A stretch of DNA of 64,000 nucleotides from Flavimaribacter sp039888615 (GCA_039888615.1 JBDQQS010000008.1); one strand, 5' to 3'; shown: positions 33,469 to 41,737, numbered from the stretch's first letter. Numbers and translations are program-made. The notes: a model not told the origin generated them from the sequence alone.

Positions 33469-34674
33469 ATGATGCCAACACTCAAAATGGCGCTTGCCAC
33501 CGGCGTCGCGCTCGCCTGCCTTTCCGGCGCAGCGACGGCCGCCGACGTCAAGTTCGGCTTTCTCGGCGGTGTGACCGGTCCGATCGAAAGCCTGACGCCG
33601 CCGATCATCGACGGCGCCAATCTGGCGCTCAAGAACGTCAACGACAATGGTGGCCTGATGGACGGCAAGACCATCGAGTTGATCGTCGGCGACACGACCT
33701 GCGCCGACGCCACCAAAGCCGCCGACGCGGCCGACCGCGTGGTCAATGTCGACAAAGTTTCCGCGATCGTCGGCGCGCTGTGCTCGGGCGCAACGATCTC
33801 CGCCGCCAACAACGCCGGCATTCCGGGCGGCGTGGCGATGATCTCTCCGGCCTCGACCTCGCCGGCGCTGACCACGCTGGACGACAAGGACCTGGTGTTC
33901 CGTACAGCGACTTCCGACGCCTTCCAGGGCGGCGTTCTGGCGCGCGTCGTCAAGTCCGCCGGACAGGACAACGTCGCCGTGACCTATGTCAACAACGACT
34001 ACGGCAAGGGATTCGCCGAAGCCTTCGTCGCAGCCTTTGAAGCGGAAGGCGGCACGGTGACCGATTCCCAGGCGCATGAAGACGGCAAGGCCGACTACCG
34101 CGCCGAAATCGGCTCGCTTTCCTCCTCCGGCGCCGACGCGCTGGTGATCCTCGCCTATGGCGACGGCTCCGGCCAGACGATCCTGCGCCAGGCGTTGGAA
34201 GGCGGCGACTTCCCGATCTTCTACGGCGGCGACGGCATGGTCTCGCAGGCGATGGCCGACAACGTTCCGGCCGCCACCGGCAAGATCCTCATGACCCGTC
34301 CGGGCACCCCGGACCTGCCTGGCTCCGACGCCTTCAACGTACTTGCGTCGGAAGCCGGCGTGCAGGCTGACGGCACCTTCGTGGCCAACGGCTATGACGC
34401 CGCCTTCATCCTGGCGCTGGCCGCTGAAAAGGCCGGCAGCACCGACCGCGCGGCGATCGCCGGCGCAATCCGCGACGTGGCCAACGCTCCCGGCGAAGTG
34501 ATCCTTCCCGGCGAATGGGCAAAGGCCAAGGAACTGATCGCAGCAGGCACCGACATCAACTATGAAGGCGCCGCCGGCTCGCAGGATTTCGACGCGAACG
34601 GCGACGTTCCCGGCGTCTACGTGACCACTGCCATCGAAGACGGCAAGATCATGAACACCGGCATGGCGAAGTAA
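33469..34674 (+). CDS. branched-chain amino acid-type ABC substrate-binding protein
   Basis: A 401-residue periplasmic binding protein (Peripla_BP_6/LivJ class). The signal peptide covers about residues 1-24 (GAATAADVKFG). The family blocks GGVTGPIESLTPPIIDGANLAL and AIVGALCSGATISAA are clear. No ATPase or permease gene adjoins it; the nearest matching transporter is livGFHM at 57.9-61.7 kb, which has no binding protein of its own. A strong terminator follows, so it is transcribed alone. The ligand may be an amino acid or another small organic molecule. Confidence 0.88.
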   Translation: MMPTLKMALATGVALACLSGAATAADVKFGFLGGVTGPIESLTPPIIDGANLALKNVNDNGGLMDGKTIELIVGDTTCADATKAADAADRVVNVDKVSAIVGALCSGATISAANNAGIPGGVAMISPASTSPALTTLDDKDLVFRTATSDAFQGGVLARVVKSAGQDNVAVTYVNNDYGKGFAEAFVAAFEAEGGTVTDSQAHEDGKADYRAEIGSLSSSGADALVILAYGDGSGQTILRQALEGGDFPIFYGGDGMVSQAMADNVPAATGKILMTRPGTPDLPGSDAFNVLASEAGVQADGTFVANGYDAAFILALAAEKAGSTDRAAIAGAIRDVANAPGEVILPGEWAKAKELIAAGTDINYEGAAGSQDFDANGDVPGVYVTTAIEDGKIMNTGMAK

Positions 34675-34698
34675 TTTCGCTCCACCAGTGACGCATCG

Positions 34699-34726
34699 AA
34701 GGCCCGGAGCGATCCGGGCCTTTTTT
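34699..34726 (+). terminator. intrinsic terminator after the binding-protein gene
   Basis: AAGGCCCGGA (34699-34708) pairs perfectly with TCCGGGCCTT (34713-34722) around a GCGA loop, followed by a T-run (34721-34726). It lies 25 bp after the stop codon, a textbook intrinsic terminator. Confidence 0.9.
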
Positions 34727-34749
34727 GTGGCTGCGATGAATCTTCTTGA

Positions 34750-34776
34750 CAATAGGTCAGTATTATTGACCTATTG
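34750..34776 (+). promoter_or_regulatory. operator of the aminotransferase gene
   Basis: CAATAGGTCA and TGACCTATTG are perfect 10-bp inverted arms with a 7-nt spacer. They overlap a -35-like TTGACA (34746-34751) and end 17 bp before the aminotransferase ATG. The regulator is not encoded next to it, so it must act from elsewhere. Confidence 0.65.
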
Positions 34777-34793
34777 CGTCGAGGAGAACGATC

Positions 34794-36029
34794 ATGTCAG
34801 ACGCAGCACTTCTTGCGCGCGCGCCGCGCCTTGCCCGTCGCGCATCCCGGATGCAGGCCTCGGAGATTCGCGAGTTGCTCAAGATCATCGAGCAGCCGGG
34901 CGTGATTTCGTTCGCCGGCGGCATTCCGGACCCGGCCCTGTTTCCGGTCGATGCGATCCGTCAGCACTATTCCGATATCCTGTCCGACCCGGCGTCCGCC
35001 GGCAAAGCGCTGCAATATTCGGTCAGCGAGGGCGATGCGGATCTGCGCGACCGGATTGTCGACCACATGCGCGCGCGCGGCGTGAGATGCGACCGCGACA
35101 ATATCCTGATCACCAGCGGCTCCCAGCAGGCGCTGGAGTTCACCGCCAAGCTTTTCCTGTCGCCGGGCGACACGGCCCTTGTGACCGCGCCCACCTATCT
35201 CGGCGCGTTGCAGGCCTTTGCGGCGAGCGAGCCGGTCTTCCAGGACCTCGATATGGCCGATATCGAAGCGACGGCGGCGCAGTTTCATGCCCATGCGCAA
35301 AGCGAGCCCTCCGACTGCAAAATCGCCTATGTCGTGCCCGATTTCGCCAACCCGTCCGGCAAAACCATGGATCTCGCGGCGCGTCGCCGCCTGCTCGACC
35401 TCGCCGAAACGCTGGACATCGCCATCATCGAGGACAGCCCCTACGCTGCGCTCCGCTATGAGGGCGAACCGGTCGCGCCGATTCAGGCGCTCGATCTGGA
35501 GAACGGCCGGACCATCGATGAATCGCGCGTCGTGTTCTGCGGCTCCTTTTCCAAAGTGTTCACGCCGGGCCTGAGGCTCGGCTGGGTTTGCGCCTCGCGG
35601 GACCTGATCCGGCGCCTGGTGCTGATCAAGCAGTCCAGCGATCTCAATGCGCCGGCCCTCAACCAGATGGTCGTCGCCCGTCTGATGGCCGATCATTTTG
35701 ACCGCCAGGCAGCGCGGGCGCAGGCGCACTATCGCACCAAGCGGGACGCCATGCTGGAGGCCCTGTCGCAGCATATGCCGGCGCATGCCCGCTGGTCCGA
35801 GCCCGAAGGCGGCATGTTCATCTGGCTGTCGGCCGGCGACGGGATCGACACGGCGGCGCTTCTGCCGCGCGCCATCGGACAAGCCCGTGTGGCGTATGTG
35901 CCGGGACGCGCCTTCTACGCCGACGGCCGGACCTCCGACGCCATGCGGCTGAGCTTTTCGCTGCCCGATTGCGGGCAGATACGCACTGGCGTAGAACGGC
36001 TGGCTGGGATTGTCCGGCAGGCGGGCTGA
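34794..36029 (+). CDS. PLP-dependent aminotransferase (2-aminoadipate/LysN-like)
   Basis: A 411-residue fold-type I aminotransferase. The N-terminal MQASEIRELLKIIEQPGVISFAGGIPDP is typical of the LysN/2-aminoadipate group. The PLP lysine lies in SFSKVFTPGLRLGW and the phosphate-contacting region in YVVPDFANPSG. Substrates in this group range over aromatic, branched and 2-aminoadipate amino acids. It is a single gene between an intrinsic terminator and a convergent cyclase gene, with its own operator and GAGGAG ribosome binding site. Confidence 0.88.
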   Translation: MSDAALLARAPRLARRASRMQASEIRELLKIIEQPGVISFAGGIPDPALFPVDAIRQHYSDILSDPASAGKALQYSVSEGDADLRDRIVDHMRARGVRCDRDNILITSGSQQALEFTAKLFLSPGDTALVTAPTYLGALQAFAASEPVFQDLDMADIEATAAQFHAHAQSEPSDCKIAYVVPDFANPSGKTMDLAARRRLLDLAETLDIAIIEDSPYAALRYEGEPVAPIQALDLENGRTIDESRVVFCGSFSKVFTPGLRLGWVCASRDLIRRLVLIKQSSDLNAPALNQMVVARLMADHFDRQAARAQAHYRTKRDAMLEALSQHMPAHARWSEPEGGMFIWLSAGDGIDTAALLPRAIGQARVAYVPGRAFYADGRTSDAMRLSFSLPDCGQIRTGVERLAGIVRQAG

Positions 36030-36047
36030 CGACACGGCGAATTTGTT

Positions 36048-37055
36048 TCAGGTCCGCACTGCGACCTTGCGAATGAGCGCGGCGAGGATCATTGCGCCGG
36101 CCGGCCAGAGGAACCAGAGGGTTCCGCTCCAGGAAAACAGGTTGATGAGCGCCAACGCGGCAATCGCCACGCCCATGCGCAGGGTGAACACCGTCTGGCT
36201 GCGGGACGCCGCGAGCGGCGCCATCTCGACGCCGATGACGGCGAGGATGGCGATCGCCGGCCACTGGACCCACATGCCGCTGCCGGTGGCGACGTCGATG
36301 ACGGCGAGCCCGACAAGCACGAGCCCCAGGGTCTGCGCGTGGCGGATCACCTTGGTCCGGTAGGTATTGTCGCCCTGCCGCGACACGTCGCTGTCTGCGC
36401 GACGCGCGCCTTCGTGGCGACCGCGGCGTGACCGTTGGGCGCTTTCCCGCGAGGCATCGCGAGCGCCCGCTTGGCGATCTCCATGCCGGCCGAAGACGGC
36501 GGCGGCGGGTTTCGCCCGGTTGAGCGAAACGCCATAGACCGTCACGCTTTCGGTCAGATTTTTCGGATGCTTGACGCCGAGATAGTCGAAACCGACGGAA
36601 AGCTTGGTGTAGACCTGGTCGTAGACCTGCTGGGAGATGAGGATGCAGCCGGGCTCCGCCATGGTCTGCAGGCGGGCGGCGAGATTGACGCCTTCGCCAA
36701 GCAGATCCTCGCCGTCGACGATCACATCGCCCAGATGAACGCCGATGCGGAAATGCAGGCCGGCCTCGGGGCCCGTGCTGCCGTTGAGTTCCTGCTGCAC
36801 CTCTATGGCGCATTGCACGGCTTCGACCACGGACGGGAAATCGGCGATCAGCCCGTCGCCGGCTGTGTTGGCGATGCGGCCGTTGTGCCTTTCGATGAAG
36901 CGGGAAAAGACCTTGCGGGCGGCGCGCAGCGAGGCGAGCGTTCCGACCTCGTCATTGTCCATCGCGGTGCTGTAACCGGCGGCGTCGGCCGCCATGATCG
37001 TCGTCAGCTTCCGCACCACTTTGGCGTCGGAGTCGGCAGAGGCGGGGTCTGGCAT
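36048..37055 (-). CDS. class III adenylate/guanylate cyclase with C-terminal membrane segments
   Basis: A 335-residue protein. Residues about 10-170 form a cyclase homology domain (TTIMAADAAGYS, then IANTAGDGLIADF, HLGDVIVDGEDLLGEGVNLAARLQ), which converts ATP or GTP to a cyclic nucleotide. Residues about 180-230 are a very basic, arginine-rich linker. The end carries four hydrophobic stretches in two similar pairs, each with a WPA turn (VQWPAIAILAVIG and FLWPAGAMILAAL), resembling two 2TM modules. So the cyclase is probably tethered to the inner membrane by its C-terminus. The ATG at 37055 puts the domain at the N-terminus. Confidence 0.83.
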   Translation of the reverse strand: MPDPASADSDAKVVRKLTTIMAADAAGYSTAMDNDEVGTLASLRAARKVFSRFIERHNGRIANTAGDGLIADFPSVVEAVQCAIEVQQELNGSTGPEAGLHFRIGVHLGDVIVDGEDLLGEGVNLAARLQTMAEPGCILISQQVYDQVYTKLSVGFDYLGVKHPKNLTESVTVYGVSLNRAKPAAAVFGRHGDRQAGARDASRESAQRSRRGRHEGARRADSDVSRQGDNTYRTKVIRHAQTLGLVLVGLAVIDVATGSGMWVQWPAIAILAVIGVEMAPLAASRSQTVFTLRMGVAIAALALINLFSWSGTLWFLWPAGAMILAALIRKVAVRT

Positions 37056-37238
37056 GGTCGTGTTCCGTGTAGGCTCGGATGGGCGCCCACAATATATGGG
37101 CTGGGCAAGGCAATTAAAAGGAGCCGGACCGACAATCAGCGCGGCGGGGGTGCGTGTCACGGTGTGATTCAGGGTAAGATTATGATATTATTACATAATA
37201 ATCCTTTAATCGGCAGGTTCCTCCGCTGGTTCGGGCAA
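37056..37238. other. intergenic region before the repeat array
   Basis: This holds the presumed cyclase promoter and an AT-rich block (ATTATG-N9-CATAAT around 37180-37200). No gene is visible. Together with the array and the region up to 37753 it makes about 700 bp without a gene. Confidence 0.45.
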
Positions 37239-37620
37239 TCTGGCTTTGTTTCGGGAAATTGAATTTTCGGCGCTTCTTGAATTCTGGGTTCGTTTCGGGA
37301 ATTCGTGATTTTCAGGTCTGCGGGCTTCGGTTGAAGCCTTCTGGCTTTGTTTCGGGAAAACGAGATTTCGGCGTGTTCTGCGATCTGGCTTTGTTTCGGG
37401 AAAATGGATTTTCGGTGTGTTCTGTGATCTGGCTTTGTTTCGGGAATTGGCGATTTTCAGGTCTGCGGCCTTCGGGTGACACCATCTGGCTTTGTTTCGG
37501 GAAAACGGATTTTCGGCGCTCTTGGCAATCTGGGTTCGTTTCGGGAATCGGCGATTTTCAGGTCTGCGGGCTTCGGTTGACGCCATCTGGCTTTGTTTCG
37601 GGAATTTGCGTATTTCAGGC
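37239..37620 (+). repeat. eight-copy array of a 19-nt motif with 44/57-nt spacing
   Basis: The motif TCTGGCTTTGTTTCGGGAA starts at 37239, 37283, 37340, 37384, 37428, 37485, 37529 and 37586. Start-to-start distances are 44, 57, 44, 44, 57, 44 and 57, only two values. Copies at 37283 and 37529 carry the variant TCTGGGTTCG. Each copy is followed by a GATTTTCGG/GATTTTCAGG block; 57-nt units add TCTGCGGGCTTCGG. The motif reads in three different frames on the minus strand, so it is not a coding repeat. Two more copies lie at 1657-1708. I know no named element with this sequence. Confidence 0.9.
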
Positions 37621-37753
37621 TCGAAGCTTGCAGTCCGGCCCTGCGTCCGCAAGCGGCGCCGGCGATTTCAACAGGCTGCATCCTAACACAGAACGGCTGT
37701 GAATGCACGACAAAGTTCTTGATTTGTTCTGATGGGTATGGAATGGTGGTTGC

Positions 37754-38044
37754 ATGAATCCGATATGCAACCCTGTTCGTCCCGGCGAAGTGCTCAGCGA
37801 GTTGTTTCTCGGCCCGTTGAAGATGAGCGCCGGCGCGCTCGCAAAACGCCTCGATGTGCCGCGCACCCGGATCGAGCGTCTCGTCAAAGGCGAAACCGCG
37901 CTGACGGCGGACACAGCCTTGCGCCTCTCGACATTTTTCGGAAATACGCCCGAGTTCTGGATGAACCTGCAGCGCGCTTACGATCTCGCTCAGGCAAGGA
38001 AGGTCGTGGATATTTCGAAGATTGAGCCACTGGCGGTTGCGTGA
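37754..38044 (+). CDS. HigA-family antitoxin, apparently without HigB
   Basis: A 96-residue protein of the HigA/VapI type. RPGEVLSELFLGPLKMSAGALAKRLDVPRTRIERLVKGETALTADTALRLSTFFGN holds the helix-turn-helix, and PEFWMNLQRAYDLAQAR is the family's closing block. HigA normally follows its HigB RNase gene, but no HigB-like frame is visible in the 130 bp upstream, which instead ends the repeat array. It could be an orphan repressor or neutralise a toxin encoded elsewhere. The start ATG has only a weak GGTGG signal. Confidence 0.85.
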   Translation: MNPICNPVRPGEVLSELFLGPLKMSAGALAKRLDVPRTRIERLVKGETALTADTALRLSTFFGNTPEFWMNLQRAYDLAQARKVVDISKIEPLAVA

Positions 38045-38357
38045 AGGGTGCGAAAGTTTGCCTGACCGACGAAAGTCTCGATTGAGGTATAGGCAATTAT
38101 AATCTGGCCTTGTCTGCGTTTGGCTTTTACCATTTGGTCAAGATCAGGAAAAATGGGACCTGTGGCGGATGCGTTCTTCAAGGTTCTGTTTTTCACAGCG
38201 TTTCATTTCAAGGTCTTGATTGGGGCCGGGAAGGGACTGACCGCCTCCGGCACTGACCGCTTAAGAAAGCAGACATGCCGTTTTGTTTAGGATCACCTCC
38301 GTTCTCCTAAACAAAACGGTGGGTCCAGGTTATTGAGGAGGTTCATTGAGTCCTACG
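38045..38357. other. 313-bp region between convergent genes
   Basis: No gene is visible. It contains a direct repeat ACTGACCGC (38236-38244 and 38252-38260) and, close to the end of the von Willebrand gene, a strong inverted repeat listed separately. Confidence 0.45.
38278..38319. repeat. 15-bp perfect inverted repeat
   Basis: CCGTTTTGTTTAGGA (38278-38292) and TCCTAAACAAAACGG (38305-38319) are perfect arms around a 12-nt spacer. It lies between convergent genes, so a bidirectional terminator is possible, but neither side ends in a clean T-run beyond the stem. A palindromic insertion element is an alternative. Confidence 0.65.
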
Positions 38358-40529
38358 CTATTCGTTCAAGACCAGCTCTGTCGTCATTTCGGGGCGGATC
38401 GTCGCAGTGATTGCGCGGCTACTTCCGCCCGCCTCGAAACGGACCTCGTAGTCACCCGGCATCAGCGTGACCGGGTCGCCGCCGGCCAGTCCGCGCGCGA
38501 CGACCGCGCCGCCCGCCTCGACCACGGCGAATTTCGGCTGCGCTGCCGCGATGAGAGCGGCGGAAAGCTGTTCACGGTTGCCGGCGGAAAAGTAATCGCC
38601 GCCTCCGAGATCGGCCCAATTGGCGAAGGTCTCAGCGAGACCGTTGTCGTCGATTGCATAACCGACGATGTTGATGCGCAGGTCGGTCGCCTGACCTCTT
38701 AGCCGCGAGATCGCGGCGGCTGGGTCGCCCTCGCAGGTCTCCTCGCCATCGGTGATGAGGATGACCACGCGCTCGCCGTCGGCCGCCTGCAGGTCGGCGC
38801 CGACGAAGTCGAGCGAAGCAGCAATGGGGGTTTTGGCGAGATTCATCGCCTCAATGCCCTCGATAATATCGAGAACGGCGCCGGCATCAAGCGGCGCGAG
38901 TGGGATTTCGAGGTCGGTACGGCAGCTGTCAGCCTCCCTGTGGCCGAAAACGCGCAATGCGAAGGGCGTGCCGGGCGGCACTGTTTCGTTCAAAAGGTCG
39001 GAGAGCGTCGCCTTGGCGATGTCGATGCGGCGCGCGCCGTCCTGGCGCTGCAGCATCGAGCCTGATGCGTCGAGCACGACTTCCAGTGCCGAGAGCGGGG
39101 CATTCCCTTTCACCGGCAACACGAGCAGTCTACCGGGCTTCTCCGGAGGCGCTGCGACACTGATCGGCCGCGTTGCGAGCTGCTTGCCGCCGGGTGTCAT
39201 GTAGCGCAGCTCGTAGTCGCCCTCCTGCGGAGGCGCGTCCAGCATGACAGTCTGACCCTCGCCATTGGCGACATAGCCCCGGCTCAACGGGAAATTCCGA
39301 TCGTCGCCGATCAAGTCGATGACGTCTCGACGGTTACCCGGTCCAGTCCAGTCGACGGGAAAGGCGACGCCGGCGTCGACCTCTTCTTCCGCCCGCAGGG
39401 TGGCGGTTACTTCCACCACGGTAACCGGTGTCGTGGTGACGACCGCGTCACCGGTGACGTAGGCGATGGTATAAGATCCCGTGTCCTCCGGCGCGACGAG
39501 TTCCGCCTGTCCGGGATTGAGCGCGGTATACGCGTAGCTGGAATAGGGAATGCGCGCACCTTGCGCCGTATGGATGGCGAGGTAGTCGCCGTCATTGTCC
39601 GGCCCTGTCCATTCCACGGTGAACGGGCTCCCCGCCGGGACGGTTTCCGGCGCCTCGATCGTCGCCGACAACGCCGTCACAGTGAGCGGAACATGCGTTA
39701 CGACGGTGGATCCAGTGACGTAGGCGACCGCGTAGTCGCCTGGTTGCGACGGCGCCTTCAAGGTCATTTCCAGGGGGTGCTGGGCTGTGTAGCCGTAACT
39801 CGAATAGGGGATCGGTGTGCCGCCCGACCGAGCGATGGTGATATGATCGTCCGGATTGTCGGGCCCGGTCCACATGACCGTGAAGTCGCTGTTGGCGGGA
39901 ACGGAAGCGGGCGCTTCGATGCTTGCGTCCAGGCCAGTCACTTTCAGTGGATGATGCTCGACGACTGTGTCCCCCGTCACATAGACGACGCTGTAATCGC
40001 CGGGCTTCTCCGGCGCCTTCAGCGGGACGCCGTCGGGATACTGGGCAGTATAGCCATAGCTGGAATAGGGAATGCGCGCGCCGGCGACGTTGCCGATCGC
40101 CACGTAGTCTCCGTTGTTGTCGGGCCCGGTCCATGCGACGATGAATTCGGAGGCCGCAGGCACGCTATCCGGCGCGTCCAGCGTGGCGCTGACCGGTTCC
40201 ACAGAGATCGGCACGAAGGCAAGCGTCTCGCCTGGTTTCGTGACATAGACAATCGAATAATCGCCAGGCCTCTCAGGCAGTTTCAGGACAACGCTGCCAC
40301 CGCTATTCGCCGTATATCGATAGCTCGAATTACGGATGTATTTACCCGTTTCATCACCAATGCCGACGTAGTCGCCGTCGCCGTCAGGGCCAGTCCAGTT
40401 CACCGCTATTTCCGAGTTCATGGGCGCTGAAGCGGGAGCTGTCAGCGCCGCATCCTGCGCCGTCGCCGGCGTTGCGGACGCTCCGGCGATCACAATCGCG
40501 GCGATGATGAAAAAACGCAGGTATTTCAA
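38358..40529 (-). CDS. exported von Willebrand factor A protein with five tandem repeats
   Basis: A 723-residue exported protein. The signal peptide covers residues 1-25 (ending ATAQ). Five repeats of 86-88 residues follow, each with a WTGP element (W at about 45, 133, 220, 308 and 394) and, in repeats 2-4, IPYSSYGYTA and PGDYxVxYVTG blocks; they look like beta-sandwich domains. A VWA domain follows with MIDAS DASGS at 487-491 and ITDGEETCEGD. A short C-terminal beta domain ends it. The start is a TTG behind a strong GGGGGAG. The role is unknown; it probably binds a partner in the periplasm or at the cell surface. Confidence 0.85.
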   Translation of the reverse strand: MKYLRFFIIAAIVIAGASATPATAQDAALTAPASAPMNSEIAVNWTGPDGDGDYVGIGDETGKYIRNSSYRYTANSGGSVVLKLPERPGDYSIVYVTKPGETLAFVPISVEPVSATLDAPDSVPAASEFIVAWTGPDNNGDYVAIGNVAGARIPYSSYGYTAQYPDGVPLKAPEKPGDYSVVYVTGDTVVEHHPLKVTGLDASIEAPASVPANSDFTVMWTGPDNPDDHITIARSGGTPIPYSSYGYTAQHPLEMTLKAPSQPGDYAVAYVTGSTVVTHVPLTVTALSATIEAPETVPAGSPFTVEWTGPDNDGDYLAIHTAQGARIPYSSYAYTALNPGQAELVAPEDTGSYTIAYVTGDAVVTTTPVTVVEVTATLRAEEEVDAGVAFPVDWTGPGNRRDVIDLIGDDRNFPLSRGYVANGEGQTVMLDAPPQEGDYELRYMTPGGKQLATRPISVAAPPEKPGRLLVLPVKGNAPLSALEVVLDASGSMLQRQDGARRIDIAKATLSDLLNETVPPGTPFALRVFGHREADSCRTDLEIPLAPLDAGAVLDIIEGIEAMNLAKTPIAASLDFVGADLQAADGERVVILITDGEETCEGDPAAAISRLRGQATDLRINIVGYAIDDNGLAETFANWADLGGGDYFSAGNREQLSAALIAAAQPKFAVVEAGGAVVARGLAGGDPVTLMPGDYEVRFEAGGSSRAITATIRPEMTTELVLNE

Positions 40530-40831
40530 GGCTGACTCCCCCTTTTATCCCACCGACTGAGCTTTTGAGTAATGCGGCCGTACACGAAGGTGTCCCGCAA
40601 GTATCAGCAAGTATCAGATGGCCCATCCAGTTCTATCACGGTAGCCATCATTCTTACCAACTGCAATGTTATCAAGCAGAACACCTCCTGCGTCTGTCAT
40701 TCCGCGAATCGGTCAAGAAGAGTATGCAGCAACGCCCTATGGATCGCGGGTCTTCGCCCGCGAAGAGGGGAGTTGGGAGCGTTCTGGCGTAAAGCAGACC
40801 GGGTGCGTGCAGGCCAGTCGTCCGCTTCGCC
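40530..40831. other. 302-bp region upstream of the von Willebrand gene
   Basis: No gene is visible. A perfect tandem repeat GCAAGTATCA x2 lies at 40597-40616, which may be a regulatory site for the von Willebrand gene on the minus strand. Confidence 0.45.
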
Positions 40832-41587
40832 TTACGTCCGGATGGCTTCGCCGAAGGCCTCGAAGATGACCTGGTTCACCGGGTTTGTCTGGGGATCGAA
40901 TTCGGCGTGCCACTGGACGCCGAGAGCGAATGCGGCTGCGTCGCGGATGCTGATCGCCTCGACGGTGCCGTCTTCGGCGACGCCTTCGATCACTACGCGT
41001 TCGCCGGGCTGCAGAACGCCCTGTCCATGCAGCGAATTGACCCGGATTTTCTCCCGGCCGAGCAAACTGGCGAACACGCCGTCCGGAATGAAGGTCACGT
41101 CGTGACGATCGGCGAAGACAACGGCCTGATCCGGATGGACCTCGCCGTTTTCAAGCCGGGGCATGCGATGGTTCATGCGTCCAGGAAGGTCGCGGATTTC
41201 CGGATGGAGAGACCCTCCAAAGGCGACGTTCATCTCCTGCATGCCGCGGCAAATGCCGAGCAGCGGCACGCCGCGCTCCACGCATGCCCGCACGAGCGGA
41301 AGCGCCAGTCCGTCGCGCCGCAGGTCATAGGGTTCGTAGGCCGCGTCGGGTTCGACATCGAACAGGGTCGGATGCACATTCGCCCGTGCGCCGGTCAGCA
41401 CGACGCCGTCGACCGTATCAAGCAGCGCATCCAGGTCGGTGATTTCCGGCGCGCCCGCGAACATCAGCGGTAGCGCGTTCGCCACGTCGGCGATCGCCCG
41501 CAGATTCGATTCACCGCAGAGCTGCGTCTGAAATCGCGCCTCCAGCAGATAGGCGTTCCCGATTACGCCAACGACGCGTTTTCGCAT
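40832..41587 (-). CDS. gamma-glutamyl-gamma-aminobutyrate hydrolase family (PuuD-like)
   Basis: A 251-residue class I glutamine-amidotransferase-like hydrolase. The nucleophile is C113 in GICRGMQEMN and the His is in GVQWHAEF. The family includes PuuD, which frees GABA from gamma-glutamyl-GABA in putrescine breakdown. No other Puu gene is nearby, so the exact substrate is open. I chose the ATG at 41587 (GGGGA upstream) over one 13 codons earlier, because the family starts at MRKRVVGVIGNAY. Two palindromic elements lie upstream. Confidence 0.87.
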   Translation of the reverse strand: MRKRVVGVIGNAYLLEARFQTQLCGESNLRAIADVANALPLMFAGAPEITDLDALLDTVDGVVLTGARANVHPTLFDVEPDAAYEPYDLRRDGLALPLVRACVERGVPLLGICRGMQEMNVAFGGSLHPEIRDLPGRMNHRMPRLENGEVHPDQAVVFADRHDVTFIPDGVFASLLGREKIRVNSLHGQGVLQPGERVVIEGVAEDGTVEAISIRDAAAFALGVQWHAEFDPQTNPVNQVIFEAFGEAIRT

Positions 41588-41647
41588 ACAATAGTCCCCA
41601 AAAGCATCCGGATCCGGATATCGCATATACCAAGACCGAAAAAAAAC

Positions 41648-41724
41648 CTAGTGGAGCAAATTTGACATTTGAGTCCTGCAAGACGCGAATTTGTTTTCAA
41701 ATGTCAAATTTAAAGCTCCACTAG
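41648..41724. repeat. 77-bp palindromic element, copy 1
   Basis: The element starts CTAGTGGAGC and ends GCTCCACTAG (perfect 10-bp termini). Inside, AAATTTGACATTTGA (41658-41672) pairs with TCAAATGTCAAATTT (41697-41711), and three extra A residues make a bulge on the right. The loop is 24 nt. It would fold into a long hairpin and is like a miniature inverted-repeat element in design. No open frame lies within it. Confidence 0.8.
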
Positions 41725-41737
41725 AAAAATATTCTGG

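Noticed and set aside
37239..37620. CRISPR array
   Set aside because: Intervals between copies are similar to one another instead of unique, the motif is not palindromic, and no cas gene is present.
37206..37652. Minus-strand open frame through the repeat array (FPETKPD-like repeats)
   Set aside because: The 44-nt period shifts the frame, so the same DNA motif is translated three different ways. This is a DNA repeat, not a protein repeat.
40572..41105. Plus-strand frame opposite the PuuD-like gene and its downstream gap
   Set aside because: It is antisense to a conserved gene and its sequence has no family features.
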